Source: Verrucomicrobiota bacterium (lineage in GTDB: Bacteria; Verrucomicrobiota; Kiritimatiellia; SS1-B-03-39; UBA6053). From it: 64,000 nucleotides of DNA. Position numbers and translations under genes: made by a program. The DNA is taken from contig JAFIGD010000002.1 of the NCBI GenBank assembly GCA_020831625.1, positions 1 to 64,000 of the forward strand. Direction: 5' to 3'. Positions 25,923-35,421 of this stretch are shown here, one piece after another; positions within the stretch are counted from its first letter, which is position 1; each line of letters opens with the position of its first letter. The notes under the pieces were generated by a model. It did no database searches and was not told the DNA's origin. It worked only from the letters and a program-made list of their open reading frames with translations.

Positions 25923-26984
25923 TTAGCGTTGTTCACCGGGGGATTGAATTTCCCGGACCTCAATATCGTCAATCAGAAATTCACCCTCGCCCCGGGAGGC
26001 TTCGATGAACAGCTGGTTCATGTTCGGGCCGGCCTCCAGAACCACCGCGTGATGATCCCAGGCGGAGCCGGGCGGGGGTTCGAGCGAGTGGGTGGCTCTG
26101 CGGGACAGGAGAGCCCGATCCTGTTCATTCAACAGGCTAAATTGAGTGTCGTCAATTTGAAAGCCGATCTGATAGCGGCCTTTCCCCCGGAGTTCGATGC
26201 CGCTCCGCCAGGGGCGGGCCATGCTCACACGCCAGGAGACTTTATAGCGCCGGCCCTCTTCGAGAGAAAGGGGGTGGCCGAAAAAAATTGAACTCCGCTC
26301 ATCCTGATGAATGCGCAGAACGGTGTTGCGGTCTCGGCTTTGGCCCGCGCGGGTGTCGATGTGAAACCCGCTGCGGTTGGTGTCGCCTCCGGGAATGCGC
26401 CGCACCCAGTTTTCGGCCCGGACCTGATCAAACCCGCCCTGGGGAAAAAGGTTGGGCCCGAGATTGGCGGGGTTCACGCCGTCCGCGCCCGCGGTGAGAC
26501 CGGCCAGTTGTTCGCGCACCTCCTCCATGCGGTTCCAGGCCGCAATCGCTTGTTCCAGCTCGTCGGCGCGGGTGTGGTCCCGGACCCGCTGCTCGAGTCG
26601 CTCCAGATAAATGTCGGCCATGTTGCGCAGTTCCTCATTCCGCGCACCTTCCATTTGTTCACGCTGCGTGTCCAGGGCGGCCCGGGCCATTTCGAGCGCG
26701 GGCGTGGGGGGCTGGGTGCCGGGCTCCTCTTTTTCGTCGAGGTAGATCGCAATGGATTCGATGTCGCCGCGGGGTTGCGATTCGGCAATCAGACGGTCGA
26801 GGAGATTCCGATAGCTGACCAGGAGTTGTTCCCAGCGCTCGTTGTGCTGGTCGTGAATACGGTCTACCGCCGCCTGGTACTGCGCATCCAGGCTGTCGGC
26901 ATGAAGCGTGGAGGGAGCAAGTGCGGCGAGAAGGGTTATAAGAAGCGGGGCAACCGCCCGTCCGGCGAATCTGATGGACATCAT
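25923..26984 (-). CDS. Secreted protein with coiled coil and C-terminal jelly-roll-like domain
   Basis: A 353-aa exported protein. The start is taken at one of two adjacent ATG codons (26984 or 26981), which open a signal peptide (APLLITLLAALAPSTLHA). Residues about 30-165 are strongly helical and charged (coiled coil: NEELRNMADIYLERLEQRVR). The C-terminal 170 residues read like a carbohydrate-binding jelly roll (FPQGGFDQVRAENWV, YKVSWRVSMARP, FLIDDIEVREIQ). The layout resembles envelope or extracellular proteins common in polysaccharide-degrading bacteria. Function unknown. Confidence 0.65.
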   Translation of the reverse strand: MMSIRFAGRAVAPLLITLLAALAPSTLHADSLDAQYQAAVDRIHDQHNERWEQLLVSYRNLLDRLIAESQPRGDIESIAIYLDEKEEPGTQPPTPALEMARAALDTQREQMEGARNEELRNMADIYLERLEQRVRDHTRADELEQAIAAWNRMEEVREQLAGLTAGADGVNPANLGPNLFPQGGFDQVRAENWVRRIPGGDTNRSGFHIDTRAGQSRDRNTVLRIHQDERSSIFFGHPLSLEEGRRYKVSWRVSMARPWRSGIELRGKGRYQIGFQIDDTQFSLLNEQDRALLSRRATHSLEPPPGSAWDHHAVVLEAGPNMNQLFIEASRGEGEFLIDDIEVREIQSPGEQR

Positions 26985-27022
26985 GTCTGCATTGCTACAC
27001 CCGCGGGGAAGGGTGTGCAATC

Positions 27023-28390
27023 TTATTTTCCGCCGGGATTGGGCGTGTCGAGTTCGGCCAGGGACGCGTCAATGGCGGCCTGGGTCAGCTCGTGGTCCTC
27101 GAGTTTTCCGGTGAGGAAACTCTCGTAACTTGCCAGATCGAAGTGCCCGTGGCCGCAGAGGTTGAGCAGAATGACCTTGCTTTCGCCCGCCTCTTTGGCG
27201 GCTTTCGCCTCGCGGATCGCGGTTGCGATGCCGTGGGTGGCCTCGGGGGCGGGCAGGATGCCTTCGGTTTTGGCGAACAAAATTCCCGCCTCGAAACATT
27301 CTTTTTGCGGATGGGCGATGGCCTCGATGAGCTTGTCTTTGAGCAGCTGGCTGACCACCACTCCGGCGCCGTGATAGCGCAGGCCGCCGGCGTGAATGGG
27401 GGCGGGCACGAAGTTGTGGCCGAGGGTGTACATCGGCAGCAGCGGGGTCATGCCGGCGGTGTCGCCGAAGTCGTAGCGGAACACCCCGCGGGTGAGTTTG
27501 GGGCAGCTGGCGGGTTCGCTGGCGACGCAGCGGACCTTGCCGCCGCTGCGCAGGTTGTCGCGCAGGAAGGGGAAGGTGAGTCCGGCGAAATTGGAGCCGC
27601 CGCCGAAGGGGGCGATGATGACATCGGGATATTCCCCGGCGATTTCCATCTGCTTTTTGGCCTCCTGGCCCATGATGGTCTGATGCAGCAGCACATGGTT
27701 GAGCACACTGCCGAGGGCATAGTGGGCGTCGTCATGCTGCGCGGCGATTTCGATGGCTTCGGAGATGGCGATGCCGAGGCTGCCGGAGCAGTCGGGATCT
27801 TTGGCGAGAATATCGCGCCCGGCCTTGGTGCGGGTGGAGGGGGAGGAGAAGACCTCCGCGCCCCAGGTGTTCATGAGCAGCTTGCGGTAGGGCTTGCTGT
27901 CGTAACTGGTGCGGACCATGTAGACTTCGCAGGTGAGGCCGAAGAGCTGGCAGGCATAGCTCAGGGCGGAGCCCCACTGGCCGGCGCCGGTTTCGGTGGT
28001 GATGCGTTTGATGCCCTCCTGCTTGTTGTACCAGGCCTGGGGAATGGCGGTGTTGGGCTTGTGGGAGCCGGCGTAGCTGACGCCCTCGTATTTGTAATAG
28101 ATATGGGCGGGGGTATCGAGGGCCTTTTCGAGTCCGAAGGCGCGGAACATCGGGGTGGGGCGCCATTGCGAATAAATGTCGCGGACCTCGTCGGGAATCT
28201 CGATATCCGGCTCGGTGCTGACCTCCTGTTTGATCAGTTCCATGGGAAACAGCGGGGCCAGGGCCTCGGGTCCGATCGGCTCGCCGGTCGCCGGATTCAG
28301 CGGCGGCATCGGCTTGTTGGGCATGTCCGCGACGATGTTGGTCCAATGGGTCGGGATCTCGGATTCGGGGAGCAGGATTTTTCGGTTCAT
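27023..28390 (-). CDS. TrpB2-type tryptophan synthase beta-like enzyme
   Basis: A 455-aa PLP enzyme of the TrpB2 branch, longer than TrpB1 (about 400 aa). Motifs: WRPTPMFRAFGLEKALD; the PLP Lys in GVSYAGSHKPNTA; ETGAGQWGSALSYACQLFG; the phosphate-binding APFGGGSNFAGLTFPFL; and HATHG-like EATHGIATAIREAK. TrpB2 proteins make tryptophan from indole and serine or O-phosphoserine, often without TrpA, and none is seen nearby. The stop lies 38 bp before the secreted-protein gene, so they are probably cotranscribed. Confidence 0.92.
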   Translation of the reverse strand: MNRKILLPESEIPTHWTNIVADMPNKPMPPLNPATGEPIGPEALAPLFPMELIKQEVSTEPDIEIPDEVRDIYSQWRPTPMFRAFGLEKALDTPAHIYYKYEGVSYAGSHKPNTAIPQAWYNKQEGIKRITTETGAGQWGSALSYACQLFGLTCEVYMVRTSYDSKPYRKLLMNTWGAEVFSSPSTRTKAGRDILAKDPDCSGSLGIAISEAIEIAAQHDDAHYALGSVLNHVLLHQTIMGQEAKKQMEIAGEYPDVIIAPFGGGSNFAGLTFPFLRDNLRSGGKVRCVASEPASCPKLTRGVFRYDFGDTAGMTPLLPMYTLGHNFVPAPIHAGGLRYHGAGVVVSQLLKDKLIEAIAHPQKECFEAGILFAKTEGILPAPEATHGIATAIREAKAAKEAGESKVILLNLCGHGHFDLASYESFLTGKLEDHELTQAAIDASLAELDTPNPGGK

Positions 28391-28442
28391 GTCTGTTTTC
28401 TATACCAACGAAAGGTTTTGTCCAGTGAAAGTGACCTCATGT

Positions 28443-31229
28443 TTAGCCGTTTAAGCGCCAGACGGCCTGTAGATCGCGCAGGAGATTCAACGCGGTGGCG
28501 CAGTCGGCTTCCTGTGGGTCGGGGATGTTGAGAAATTCACTGGCCCGGGTGATGAGGAAGCGGTGCGGCGGTTCCGGATGTTCGGGAATGCCGTCGGGCT
28601 TGCCGGTATAGAAAAGGTTCAGCGATTCGATGCCGGTTTTGAGGGCGTGACGCAGGTGGGGCACGGCGGGCTCCCACAAATGGAGGGGGAGCAGGGCGGA
28701 GGCGGCTTTCCGTTCCTGTTCTCCGGTTTGCCAGTGGGCGAGGCCTTCTTTGGGGAAGCGTTTCGGCGGGGCCGGAGGGGTTTTGTTTTTGGCTTGGGTT
28801 TGAAGCGGCGGACAGCTTTTGTCGCTGTGGAGGGCTTCAAAATCGGCGGACAGGGTGAGGAGGCCCAGTTCCTGAAGCTTGCGGATCGCCAGGAGCGTTT
28901 CGGTGTGGATGGCCACGACCGGCGCCTCCTGCATCCGTCCGGCGCGGGTTTCGATGTCGCGCAGGTTGCCGTCGGGGCGGGCGACGATAACGGCGGCTCC
29001 GCTGGTTTTGTCGCGTTCGATCGCCTGAATCTGCTCGGGATGGCGCACCAGCAATTCGCCGGCCAGCGAGGGTTTCCGGGCGGACGAGCCGCCGGAGGCT
29101 TTCTGTTTGGGTTCGCCCAACAGGGCCCGAACCTGGCTGAGGAAGGCATCCTGGCCCGCTTTGCTGTCCAGGGAGGTGTCGAAGGCTTTGCCGTCCAGCA
29201 CCGAATCCGCCAGCGCGGTTTTGTAGGCCAGTTTGCCGATCATGGCCTCTTCAAGGGAATTTTCGGTGACCAGGTTGATCACCTGAACGCTTCGGGTCTG
29301 CTGCTTGCGCCAGGCCCGGGCGATGCGCTGCTCCAGCTTGGCCGGATTCCAGGGCAGGTCCATGTTGATCACCACATTGGCGTTTTGCAGGTTCAGACCC
29401 ACCCCTCCCGATTCGGAGGAAAGGAACACCCGGCAGTCGGGATCGTTTTTAAAGCGGCGGATGTGTTCGCGCCGCTTCTGTTGCGGAATGCTCCCGGTGT
29501 GTTCGGTGTAACCGACACCCTCCTTCTCCAGCAGCTCCTTCACCAGATCGAGCATTTTCACCCATTCTGAAAAGAGGATGATTTTGGTATCCGGGTCATC
29601 GAGGACTTCATCCAGGATATCACGCAATTCCTCGAGTTTGGGGCAGTCCCGACAGGTTTGATCCAGGATATACGGCGTGTCGCAGAGCATCCGCATACAC
29701 CCGAGCAGAATTTGCAGGCGTTCCAGTTCCTCTTTGCGGAGGCGGCGAACGTTCAGGCGGTTAAGAATGAGGGACGCCTGGTACGCGTAATCATCGTACC
29801 GGAGGCGCTGTTCGGGGGTCATGCCGACAAAAAACGTTTTTTCGGTGCGGTCCGGCAGGTTCTCTTCGATATCCTTTTTGCGGCGGCGGAGCATGACCGG
29901 GGTGACGCGGCGGTGGAGGCCGGGCACGTCTTTGGGGACCATCCGCTTCCGCTCATCATCCCAGGCCATGAACTCCCGGTGAAAGCGGTCCAGTTCGCCG
30001 AAGACCAGCGGATCCACAAACTCCACCAGCGAATAGAGTTCCTCGACCCGGTTTTCAAGGGGTGTGCCGGTGAGGACAAAGGCATACGGACTGCGCAGCC
30101 GTTTAATGGTTTTGGCGGTTTTGGTCGGCCAGTTCTTGATGCGCTGGGCCTCGTCGAGAATGACCAGGTCCGGGGCGAAGAGGCGGTTGATGTCGTCCAC
30201 ATCGCCGCGGACCTGTTCGTAGTTGGCCAGCAGCCAGGTGTGGGGTTGCGCGTAGACCTTGAGCCGTTCCGCCCGGGGGCCGAACAGCAGGGTGCCTTTT
30301 TGACCGGTGAACAATTCGAGTTGATCCTCCCACTCGCCTTTAAGGGAGGCGGGGGAAACGACCAACACTCTTTGAACCAGACCTGATTCGCGCAGCAGCG
30401 CGGCGGCGGCGATGGCCTGCACGGTTTTGCCGAGACCCATTTCATCCGCCAGCATGGCCCGGCCGTTGAACGCCAGGTGTTTCATTCCCTCTTTCTGATA
30501 GGGGTAGAGCGGAAGGTTGACCGGATTGTCTCCCCGTTTTCCGGCGGCGACATCGCGTTCAAACTGACCGCGCAGGCGTTCAAGATTCGCTTTGGCCGCT
30601 TCTTTTTCGATCCAAAAATCAATATGCCGCGAAAAGCGGATGCGATTCCGGAGGAGAGCGGACGCGGAGGCCACCGCCTCGCGCAGCACCGGCACGGTTT
30701 CGTGCAGCGGACCCGGGGAAACGCCTTCTTCGTTGAAGAAAGGATATAAAAGGTCACGTATTTTCGGGGAAACCGACACGGACCGCAGCCACCGCAGACG
30801 CGGAGACCCGGTGACGGTTTCCACAAAAATCTCTTCATGCGTTCCGCCCTCTTTGGCGGCCTCCCGGAAGGCCCGTTTTTTGCCCTGCGTGATCACCTGA
30901 AAGACCCGTTCAATGTGTTTGCAGGTCTGCAGGCGGTTCATTTGAAAATCCATACAGGAGCAGGCGTTAAACCCGGGATGCCGCAGATCCCGGATTTCCA
31001 CCAGATACGACTCGTCCCATTGGGAGGACGAGACCTCGTACACGCCCCGGAAGTCATCCGTTTTCTCCACGACCGCCACCGAGGCTTTTTCCTCCAGAGC
31101 GGACCGCCGCCGGGCCTCACGCGATTCCGACTCCGACAAAATCGGAGGCAACGCCGGCAGTTTCGCCTGTTTGCTTTTCCTGCGTTTCCGGGCAGGGGGT
31201 TTGGTGGACTTGCTCATGGGTTTGTTCAT
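28443..31229 (-). CDS. SNF2-family helicase with N-terminal SWIM zinc finger
   Basis: A 928-aa Swi2/Snf2 ATPase. The start is ATG 31229 (MNKPMSKSTK) or the ATG four codons later; farther upstream codons overlap the divergent methyltransferase region. The basic N-terminus is followed by a SWIM zinc finger near residue 90 (CSCMDFQMN then CKHIERVF). The helicase core has motif I LADEMGLGKTVQA, motif II VILDEAQRIKN, VLTGTPLENRVEELY, IILFSEW, GVGLNLQNANVVI, and motif VI QRIARAWRKQQT. The C-terminal region is degenerate and charged. The role is unknown; such proteins remodel nucleoprotein complexes. Confidence 0.9.
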   Translation of the reverse strand: MNKPMSKSTKPPARKRRKSKQAKLPALPPILSESESREARRRSALEEKASVAVVEKTDDFRGVYEVSSSQWDESYLVEIRDLRHPGFNACSCMDFQMNRLQTCKHIERVFQVITQGKKRAFREAAKEGGTHEEIFVETVTGSPRLRWLRSVSVSPKIRDLLYPFFNEEGVSPGPLHETVPVLREAVASASALLRNRIRFSRHIDFWIEKEAAKANLERLRGQFERDVAAGKRGDNPVNLPLYPYQKEGMKHLAFNGRAMLADEMGLGKTVQAIAAAALLRESGLVQRVLVVSPASLKGEWEDQLELFTGQKGTLLFGPRAERLKVYAQPHTWLLANYEQVRGDVDDINRLFAPDLVILDEAQRIKNWPTKTAKTIKRLRSPYAFVLTGTPLENRVEELYSLVEFVDPLVFGELDRFHREFMAWDDERKRMVPKDVPGLHRRVTPVMLRRRKKDIEENLPDRTEKTFFVGMTPEQRLRYDDYAYQASLILNRLNVRRLRKEELERLQILLGCMRMLCDTPYILDQTCRDCPKLEELRDILDEVLDDPDTKIILFSEWVKMLDLVKELLEKEGVGYTEHTGSIPQQKRREHIRRFKNDPDCRVFLSSESGGVGLNLQNANVVINMDLPWNPAKLEQRIARAWRKQQTRSVQVINLVTENSLEEAMIGKLAYKTALADSVLDGKAFDTSLDSKAGQDAFLSQVRALLGEPKQKASGGSSARKPSLAGELLVRHPEQIQAIERDKTSGAAVIVARPDGNLRDIETRAGRMQEAPVVAIHTETLLAIRKLQELGLLTLSADFEALHSDKSCPPLQTQAKNKTPPAPPKRFPKEGLAHWQTGEQERKAASALLPLHLWEPAVPHLRHALKTGIESLNLFYTGKPDGIPEHPEPPHRFLITRASEFLNIPDPQEADCATALNLLRDLQAVWRLNG

Positions 31230-31393
31230 GGGTTTGATACGTTCCGGGGGCTTCGATTCTGATTTTCTGTATGGACAGCCTGAAAAATGTAAATTTTTTT
31301 TGAAAAAACTTTCTTTAAATATATTCTTTTGTATACTGACATCATGACGTGAATAAGTTTGTAAAAATTGGCATAAACTGGCAGGAGATTTCT

Positions 31394-32635
31394 GTGAACA
31401 ATTTACCGGACAATTTGATAAGCGCGCATTTTCCCGACGAGCCGGGAAAATCGTATGCTGTGGTGGATCTTTTTTCCGGAGGCGGTGGTATGAGTTTCGG
31501 TTTCCACCGACATCCGCGGTTTCGGCTGATCGCGGCCGCGGACGCGGAGATCGGCAAGCCAAGTATGGGCCGGGGCAGCCTTCAATGCAACCGGACCTAT
31601 GAGGCAAACATGGGAATCAAACCCGCGGCGGTGGATCTTGGGCGCATCGAGCCGGGGGAACTTCGCCAGGCGCTGGGCCTAGGCGCTCAAAAAGTGACTG
31701 TTTTGTCTGTTTGCCCCCCGTGCACCGGTTTCAGCCGCGCAAATCCCTTGAATCATGTTCGTGACGATCATCGAAACAGTCTGGTGGGGCGCGCGGCCGA
31801 ATTCGCGACCGCACTGGATGTGGATATTGTGGTCATGGAAAACGCAAGAGAGCTGTTGACAGGGAATTTCAAGGGCCACTTTCTTTCATTCAGTCGGCAT
31901 CTTGAGGAAAACGGCTACAGGGTTCATGCGGCCGGGCATATGTTGACCCGGTTTGGTCTGCCTCAAATTAGGGAACGCGCTCTGGCAATTGGCGTAAAGA
32001 AAAATCTGCCCCTTCGGACCATGGCGGATTTGTGGGAAGGTCTGGAGGTCAGACCGGAGGCCTGCACGGTCCGGGCGGCGCTTGGTGCAATTCCGGCGGA
32101 TTGTCCGGGGATGGATGTTTATCCGAAATTTTCGGATAAACAGGTCCTGAACCGACTGAAGGCTATACCGCCCGACGGGGGATCCTGGACGGATTTGTTG
32201 ACGTTTCCGGGCGGTTGTAAATTGCTGACGGACGCTATGAAACGCCGAATCGAGCAGAACCGTCTGGGCTCTCATCCCGATGTTTACGGGCGCATGCCCT
32301 GGGACAAACCGGCTCCCACGATTAAGCGAGAATGCTCCCACATCGGAAACGGCCGCTATGCGCATCCGGTTGAAAACCGTTTATGTAGTGTGCGGGAGAT
32401 GGCCGTTTTGCAGGGATTCCCTGTTGATTTCCAGTTTTCGGGATCTTCAGTCTCCAATCATTATCGACATATCGGCGATGCGGTTCCGCCCCTGGTGTCC
32501 CATCAGATCGCCTGGCTTTGTGATTGGATTCTGGGGAATTCCAAACCCCGTCCGGATGAATGGATTCTGAAGGGAACGCATTTGCAACCGGATGATGTCG
32601 TTGAAACCGGATCAACACTTTTCGCTTATGCATAA
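31394..32635 (+). CDS. Orphan DNA (cytosine-5) methyltransferase
   Basis: A 413-aa C5 cytosine methyltransferase. The start is GTG 31394, chosen for the strong AGGAG site 6 bases upstream; an earlier GTG (31349) lacks one. Conserved motifs: I VDLFSGGGGMSFGF, IV VCPPCTGFSRANP (catalytic Cys), VI VVMENARELL (ENA rather than the common ENV), VIII PQIRERALAIG, and C-terminal VREMAVLQGFP with IGDAVPPLVSHQIA. The target-recognition region is short. No restriction endonuclease or Vsr gene is adjacent. A TATACT (31332-31337) upstream could be its -10. Divergent from the SNF2 gene. Confidence 0.92.
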   Translation: MNNLPDNLISAHFPDEPGKSYAVVDLFSGGGGMSFGFHRHPRFRLIAAADAEIGKPSMGRGSLQCNRTYEANMGIKPAAVDLGRIEPGELRQALGLGAQKVTVLSVCPPCTGFSRANPLNHVRDDHRNSLVGRAAEFATALDVDIVVMENARELLTGNFKGHFLSFSRHLEENGYRVHAAGHMLTRFGLPQIRERALAIGVKKNLPLRTMADLWEGLEVRPEACTVRAALGAIPADCPGMDVYPKFSDKQVLNRLKAIPPDGGSWTDLLTFPGGCKLLTDAMKRRIEQNRLGSHPDVYGRMPWDKPAPTIKRECSHIGNGRYAHPVENRLCSVREMAVLQGFPVDFQFSGSSVSNHYRHIGDAVPPLVSHQIAWLCDWILGNSKPRPDEWILKGTHLQPDDVVETGSTLFAYA

Positions 32636-33249
32636 ATTCGCTCTCCCTGCCTAAAAAACAATTCGCGGCGGAAGGGCCTTCTATCAATATTCCCGTAGGA
32701 GCAAATCCCCCTGATTTCACGCTGAAACTGGATCGCTCCGATGCCAAGATCACGTTGGCGAATATACAGAAGGCGAAGTGTCTTACATGAATGATCAGGC
32801 ATTTTGGTTTTACACCAGCGCATCGCAAGATGTACGCCGGCCAGGCAGGCTCCTCCTCCGAGGATAACACAGACTCCGTACAGAAATTGTGGGAAGCCGC
32901 CGACGAAGGAGGTGCTGACGATACCCGCTCCCGAAGCCATGATGGCGAAGGCTCCAAAATGAGGGAATAGAAGCGGATTTCTGAAATTCAGGGGGTTCGA
33001 GAAATGGTCGGGCCGGGTCCAGGTTTGATCCGACAAGGCGTTGATGGCTAGAAAAGAAATCACGGTGGCCACCATGAAAGGGAACAGCAAAATCGACAGC
33101 AGTATAAAACCGCCGATAATCCAGACCACCTCTGCCGGGAAATCTTCAAAGAGGGACTCGTTCGGATCAAAAAGATATACGAGTCCGGTAAAGATTGCCG
33201 ATACAGCAATCACAGCCGCGCGAATTATAAAGATGGTGTTGGGTTGCAT
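32626..33249 (-). CDS. Membrane protein, unknown function
   Basis: A 207-aa protein from ATG 33249 (MQPNTIFII). Four hydrophobic helices are visible (IFIIRAAVIAVSAIFTGLVY; VVWIIGGFILLSILLFPFMV; FAIMASGAGIVSTSFVGG; FLYGVCVILGGGACLAGVHL). The Arg-rich C-terminal 60 residues read unlike a natural domain and overlap the methyltransferase end by 10 bases on the other strand, so the true stop may have been lost by frameshift. GC is lower than in the neighbours. Confidence 0.5.
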   Translation of the reverse strand: MQPNTIFIIRAAVIAVSAIFTGLVYLFDPNESLFEDFPAEVVWIIGGFILLSILLFPFMVATVISFLAINALSDQTWTRPDHFSNPLNFRNPLLFPHFGAFAIMASGAGIVSTSFVGGFPQFLYGVCVILGGGACLAGVHLAMRWCKTKMPDHSCKTLRLLYIRQRDLGIGAIQFQREIRGICSYGNIDRRPFRRELFFRQGERIYA

Positions 33250-33650
33250 GGTCTTCTTCGTCAATTTTTGTGATGGAGATGATCCATCCACAATGTTGTG
33301 TCAAACCCCTCCGGGGTTATAAAACCCCTTAGGTTCGCCCATAAAAACAAAGAAAAAAAAGAGCAAATTCAACCATTTCCCCTCTGCGCTCTCCGTTATA
33401 ACTCCTGTTTAAAAAATGTGTATACTCGTCAGGGCGCTGCCACTGGCTTGCGGGTGTGATGCTGTTGGCATCCAGGAGAGGCAGAGGGCTGTGGGGCAGG
33501 ATTAGGGTGAGACCACGGATGAAAGACCACGGATGCTGAGGGGCAAGGGCGCCCGTTTCGCCTCTTTGCATTCTTTGCTCTTTTTCAAATCCTCGAAAAA
33601 ATCGCTGATTTGTATTTTTGTTTGTAAATACTTGTGCTATAATGGCCTGT
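33250..33650. other. Non-coding spacer with short repeats
   Basis: No convincing gene is seen. The spacer holds a three-armed palindrome near 33304-33328 (AACCCC, GGGGTT, AACCCC), a poly-A stretch near 33351, a fragment of the CACGGATG repeat family (about 33512-33536), and the promoter of the next gene. Confidence 0.6.
33615..33643 (+). promoter_or_regulatory. Promoter of the DUF4143 ATPase gene, apparently leaderless
   Basis: TATAAT (33638-33643) lies 7 bases before the ATG at 33651, with TTTTTG (33615-33620) 17 bp upstream as a weak -35. The transcript would start at or next to the ATG. Confidence 0.5.
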
Positions 33651-34844
33651 ATGAAACAAAGTAAGTTCATACCCCGTAAAATGGCGGAGGTGATTCAATC
33701 TTCCGCCCGGCAGTATCCGGTTGTGACTGTGGTGGGTCCGCGTCAGTCTGGAAAGACCACGCTGGTAAGAAATTGTTTTCCGGACAAGCCGTATGTCACG
33801 CTGGAAGCTCCGGATATCCGTGCCTTTGCCCGCGAGGATCCCAGGGGATTTCTGGCCAGATATCCGGATGGCGCCATTCTGGACGAATTTCAGCGGGTGC
33901 CGGACTTGCTTTCCTACCTGCAGGGCCTTGTGGACGAGGACAACCGGGCCGGTCGGTTTATTCTGACCGGATCCCAGCATTTTCTCATGATGCGCGACGT
34001 TTCCCAGTCGCTTGCGGGTCGAACCGCCGTGTTGACCTTATGGCCCCTGTCTCTGGATGAACTTCCGGAGGGTTGGCGGTCACAGGCCAACACCCGTCTG
34101 ATTCACAGCGGATTTTATCCCCGCGTTCATGCGGACGGCTTAAACCCCAGAGAAGCCTATCGGGATTATTTCGCCACCTATGTCGAGCGGGATGTCCGGA
34201 GCCTCCTGAAAGTGCATGACCTGCAGCTCTTCGAAACCTTCGTGCGCCTCTGCGCCGGACGGGTGGGGCAACTTCTCAATTTGACCTCTCTGGGAAATGA
34301 TATCGGACTGGCTGCAAGCACCGTGCGGGAATGGCTGAACCTTTTGGAAACCAGTTTCATTCTCTACCGCCTGCCCCCTTACCACACCAACCTCGGGAAA
34401 CGCCTGGTGAAAACCCCGAAACTGTATTTTGTGGACACCGGGCTTGCCGCCCACCTGAACGGGATCGAAGAGGCCTCACAGCTAAACACCCATCCTTTGC
34501 GCGGACAGCTGTTTGAGAATCTGGTGGTGTCGGAGCTGACCAAATACCGAATTCACCGCGGCCGGGAACCCCGCCTCTATTTCTATCGGGACAGCACCGG
34601 CAACGAGGTCGATGTTCTTTATCCCTCGGGACCGGACTGGCTGCCCGTGGAAATCAAATCCGGGCAAACCATCTCCTCGGACGCATTTAAAGGGCTCAAT
34701 GTTTTTCAGTCTGTCCGCCCCGATGCCGGCCCGCCCGGGTTGCTGGTGTACGGCGGCACCGAAAATCAGAGCCGTTCTGCGGGCCGGGTCACCGGCCTGC
34801 CCACCCTGCACGGGTGCCTTCCGGAATTGAACGCGGACGTGTAG
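33651..34844 (+). CDS. AAA_14/DUF4143 ATPase
   Basis: A 397-aa P-loop ATPase of the AAA_14 plus DUF4143 family. Walker A is VVGPRQSGKTTLVRN near residue 28; Walker B is GAILDEFQRVP; the sensor-like FILTGSQHFLMM follows. The C-terminal half (SELTKYRIHRGREPRLYFYR, DSTGNEVDVLYPSG, LPVEIKSGQT) has the PD-(D/E)xK-like signature of DUF4143. These proteins are common, often horizontally moved, and of unknown role. The start is the ATG just after a TATAAT box; an upstream in-frame start would lie inside that promoter. Confidence 0.9.
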   Translation: MKQSKFIPRKMAEVIQSSARQYPVVTVVGPRQSGKTTLVRNCFPDKPYVTLEAPDIRAFAREDPRGFLARYPDGAILDEFQRVPDLLSYLQGLVDEDNRAGRFILTGSQHFLMMRDVSQSLAGRTAVLTLWPLSLDELPEGWRSQANTRLIHSGFYPRVHADGLNPREAYRDYFATYVERDVRSLLKVHDLQLFETFVRLCAGRVGQLLNLTSLGNDIGLAASTVREWLNLLETSFILYRLPPYHTNLGKRLVKTPKLYFVDTGLAAHLNGIEEASQLNTHPLRGQLFENLVVSELTKYRIHRGREPRLYFYRDSTGNEVDVLYPSGPDWLPVEIKSGQTISSDAFKGLNVFQSVRPDAGPPGLLVYGGTENQSRSAGRVTGLPTLHGCLPELNADV

Positions 34845-34920
34845 ATATCCTTCATACCACAATCCCAATACTGAAACTTCGCACTTGCATGAGAAGTGTG
34901 TCTCATATCATACTTAAAGA

Positions 34921-35406
34921 ATGAACTTGCAATTGTCTCCATCATTGGTGCCTCGGTGGGTAAAAGGATTGAGAATCCTGCGGGTCATCTTGTGTGTGCA
35001 TCTGGTCGTGAGCCTCTTATTGGGCCTTTTTGTTTTCCGACCCCGAACGGCTGATTGGGTGGATTACAAGGTCGGCGAGGACTATTACCAAATGTCCGTC
35101 ATGTATCATTATCCTGACTGGTTTGAATACAGGTTAAAAGAAGGAACCATCCCCTCAGGATTCAGACGCGGCTTGCACCGTGTATATCTCTGGCCGGTTG
35201 GAAAGATCTGGCACCGACTTCTTTCGGAAAAGCGGTGGGAGCCAGAACACATTCAGAACATGGAGGCTTTTGCCCGAAAGCATGATTTGCAGGAAGGTGT
35301 CCGGTGTTTTTTCAAGGATATTCGTCTGAAGGAGGTTGTAATTCAAACCCCGGAGGGTGATTTTTCGCTTACAGAGCATGGAACGTTCAGGAGAATATCC
35401 AAGTAA
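34921..35406 (+). CDS. Single-pass membrane protein, unknown function
   Basis: A 161-aa protein with one transmembrane helix near the N-terminus (ILRVILCVHLVVSLLLGLFV) and a basic, aromatic soluble part (YYQMSVMYHYPDWFEYRLKE). No family recognised. GC is lower than the region average. It converges on alaS with a 15-bp gap. Confidence 0.5.
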   Translation: MNLQLSPSLVPRWVKGLRILRVILCVHLVVSLLLGLFVFRPRTADWVDYKVGEDYYQMSVMYHYPDWFEYRLKEGTIPSGFRRGLHRVYLWPVGKIWHRLLSEKRWEPEHIQNMEAFARKHDLQEGVRCFFKDIRLKEVVIQTPEGDFSLTEHGTFRRISK

Positions 35407-35421
35407 GGCTTCAAGAAGCGA

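Noticed and set aside
31230-31607. N-terminal extension of the SNF2 helicase
   Set aside because: Would cross the divergent promoter region and the methyltransferase start; the residues are not domain-like, whereas ATG 31229 begins a basic leader.
28443-32635. DISARM-type defence system
   Set aside because: Only a helicase and a methylase are present; the DrmA, DrmB and DrmC counterparts are missing, and the helicase has a SWIM finger.
33329-33670. Minus-strand 113-codon frame in the spacer
   Set aside because: Made largely of repeat-derived sequence and overlaps the promoter of the ATPase gene.
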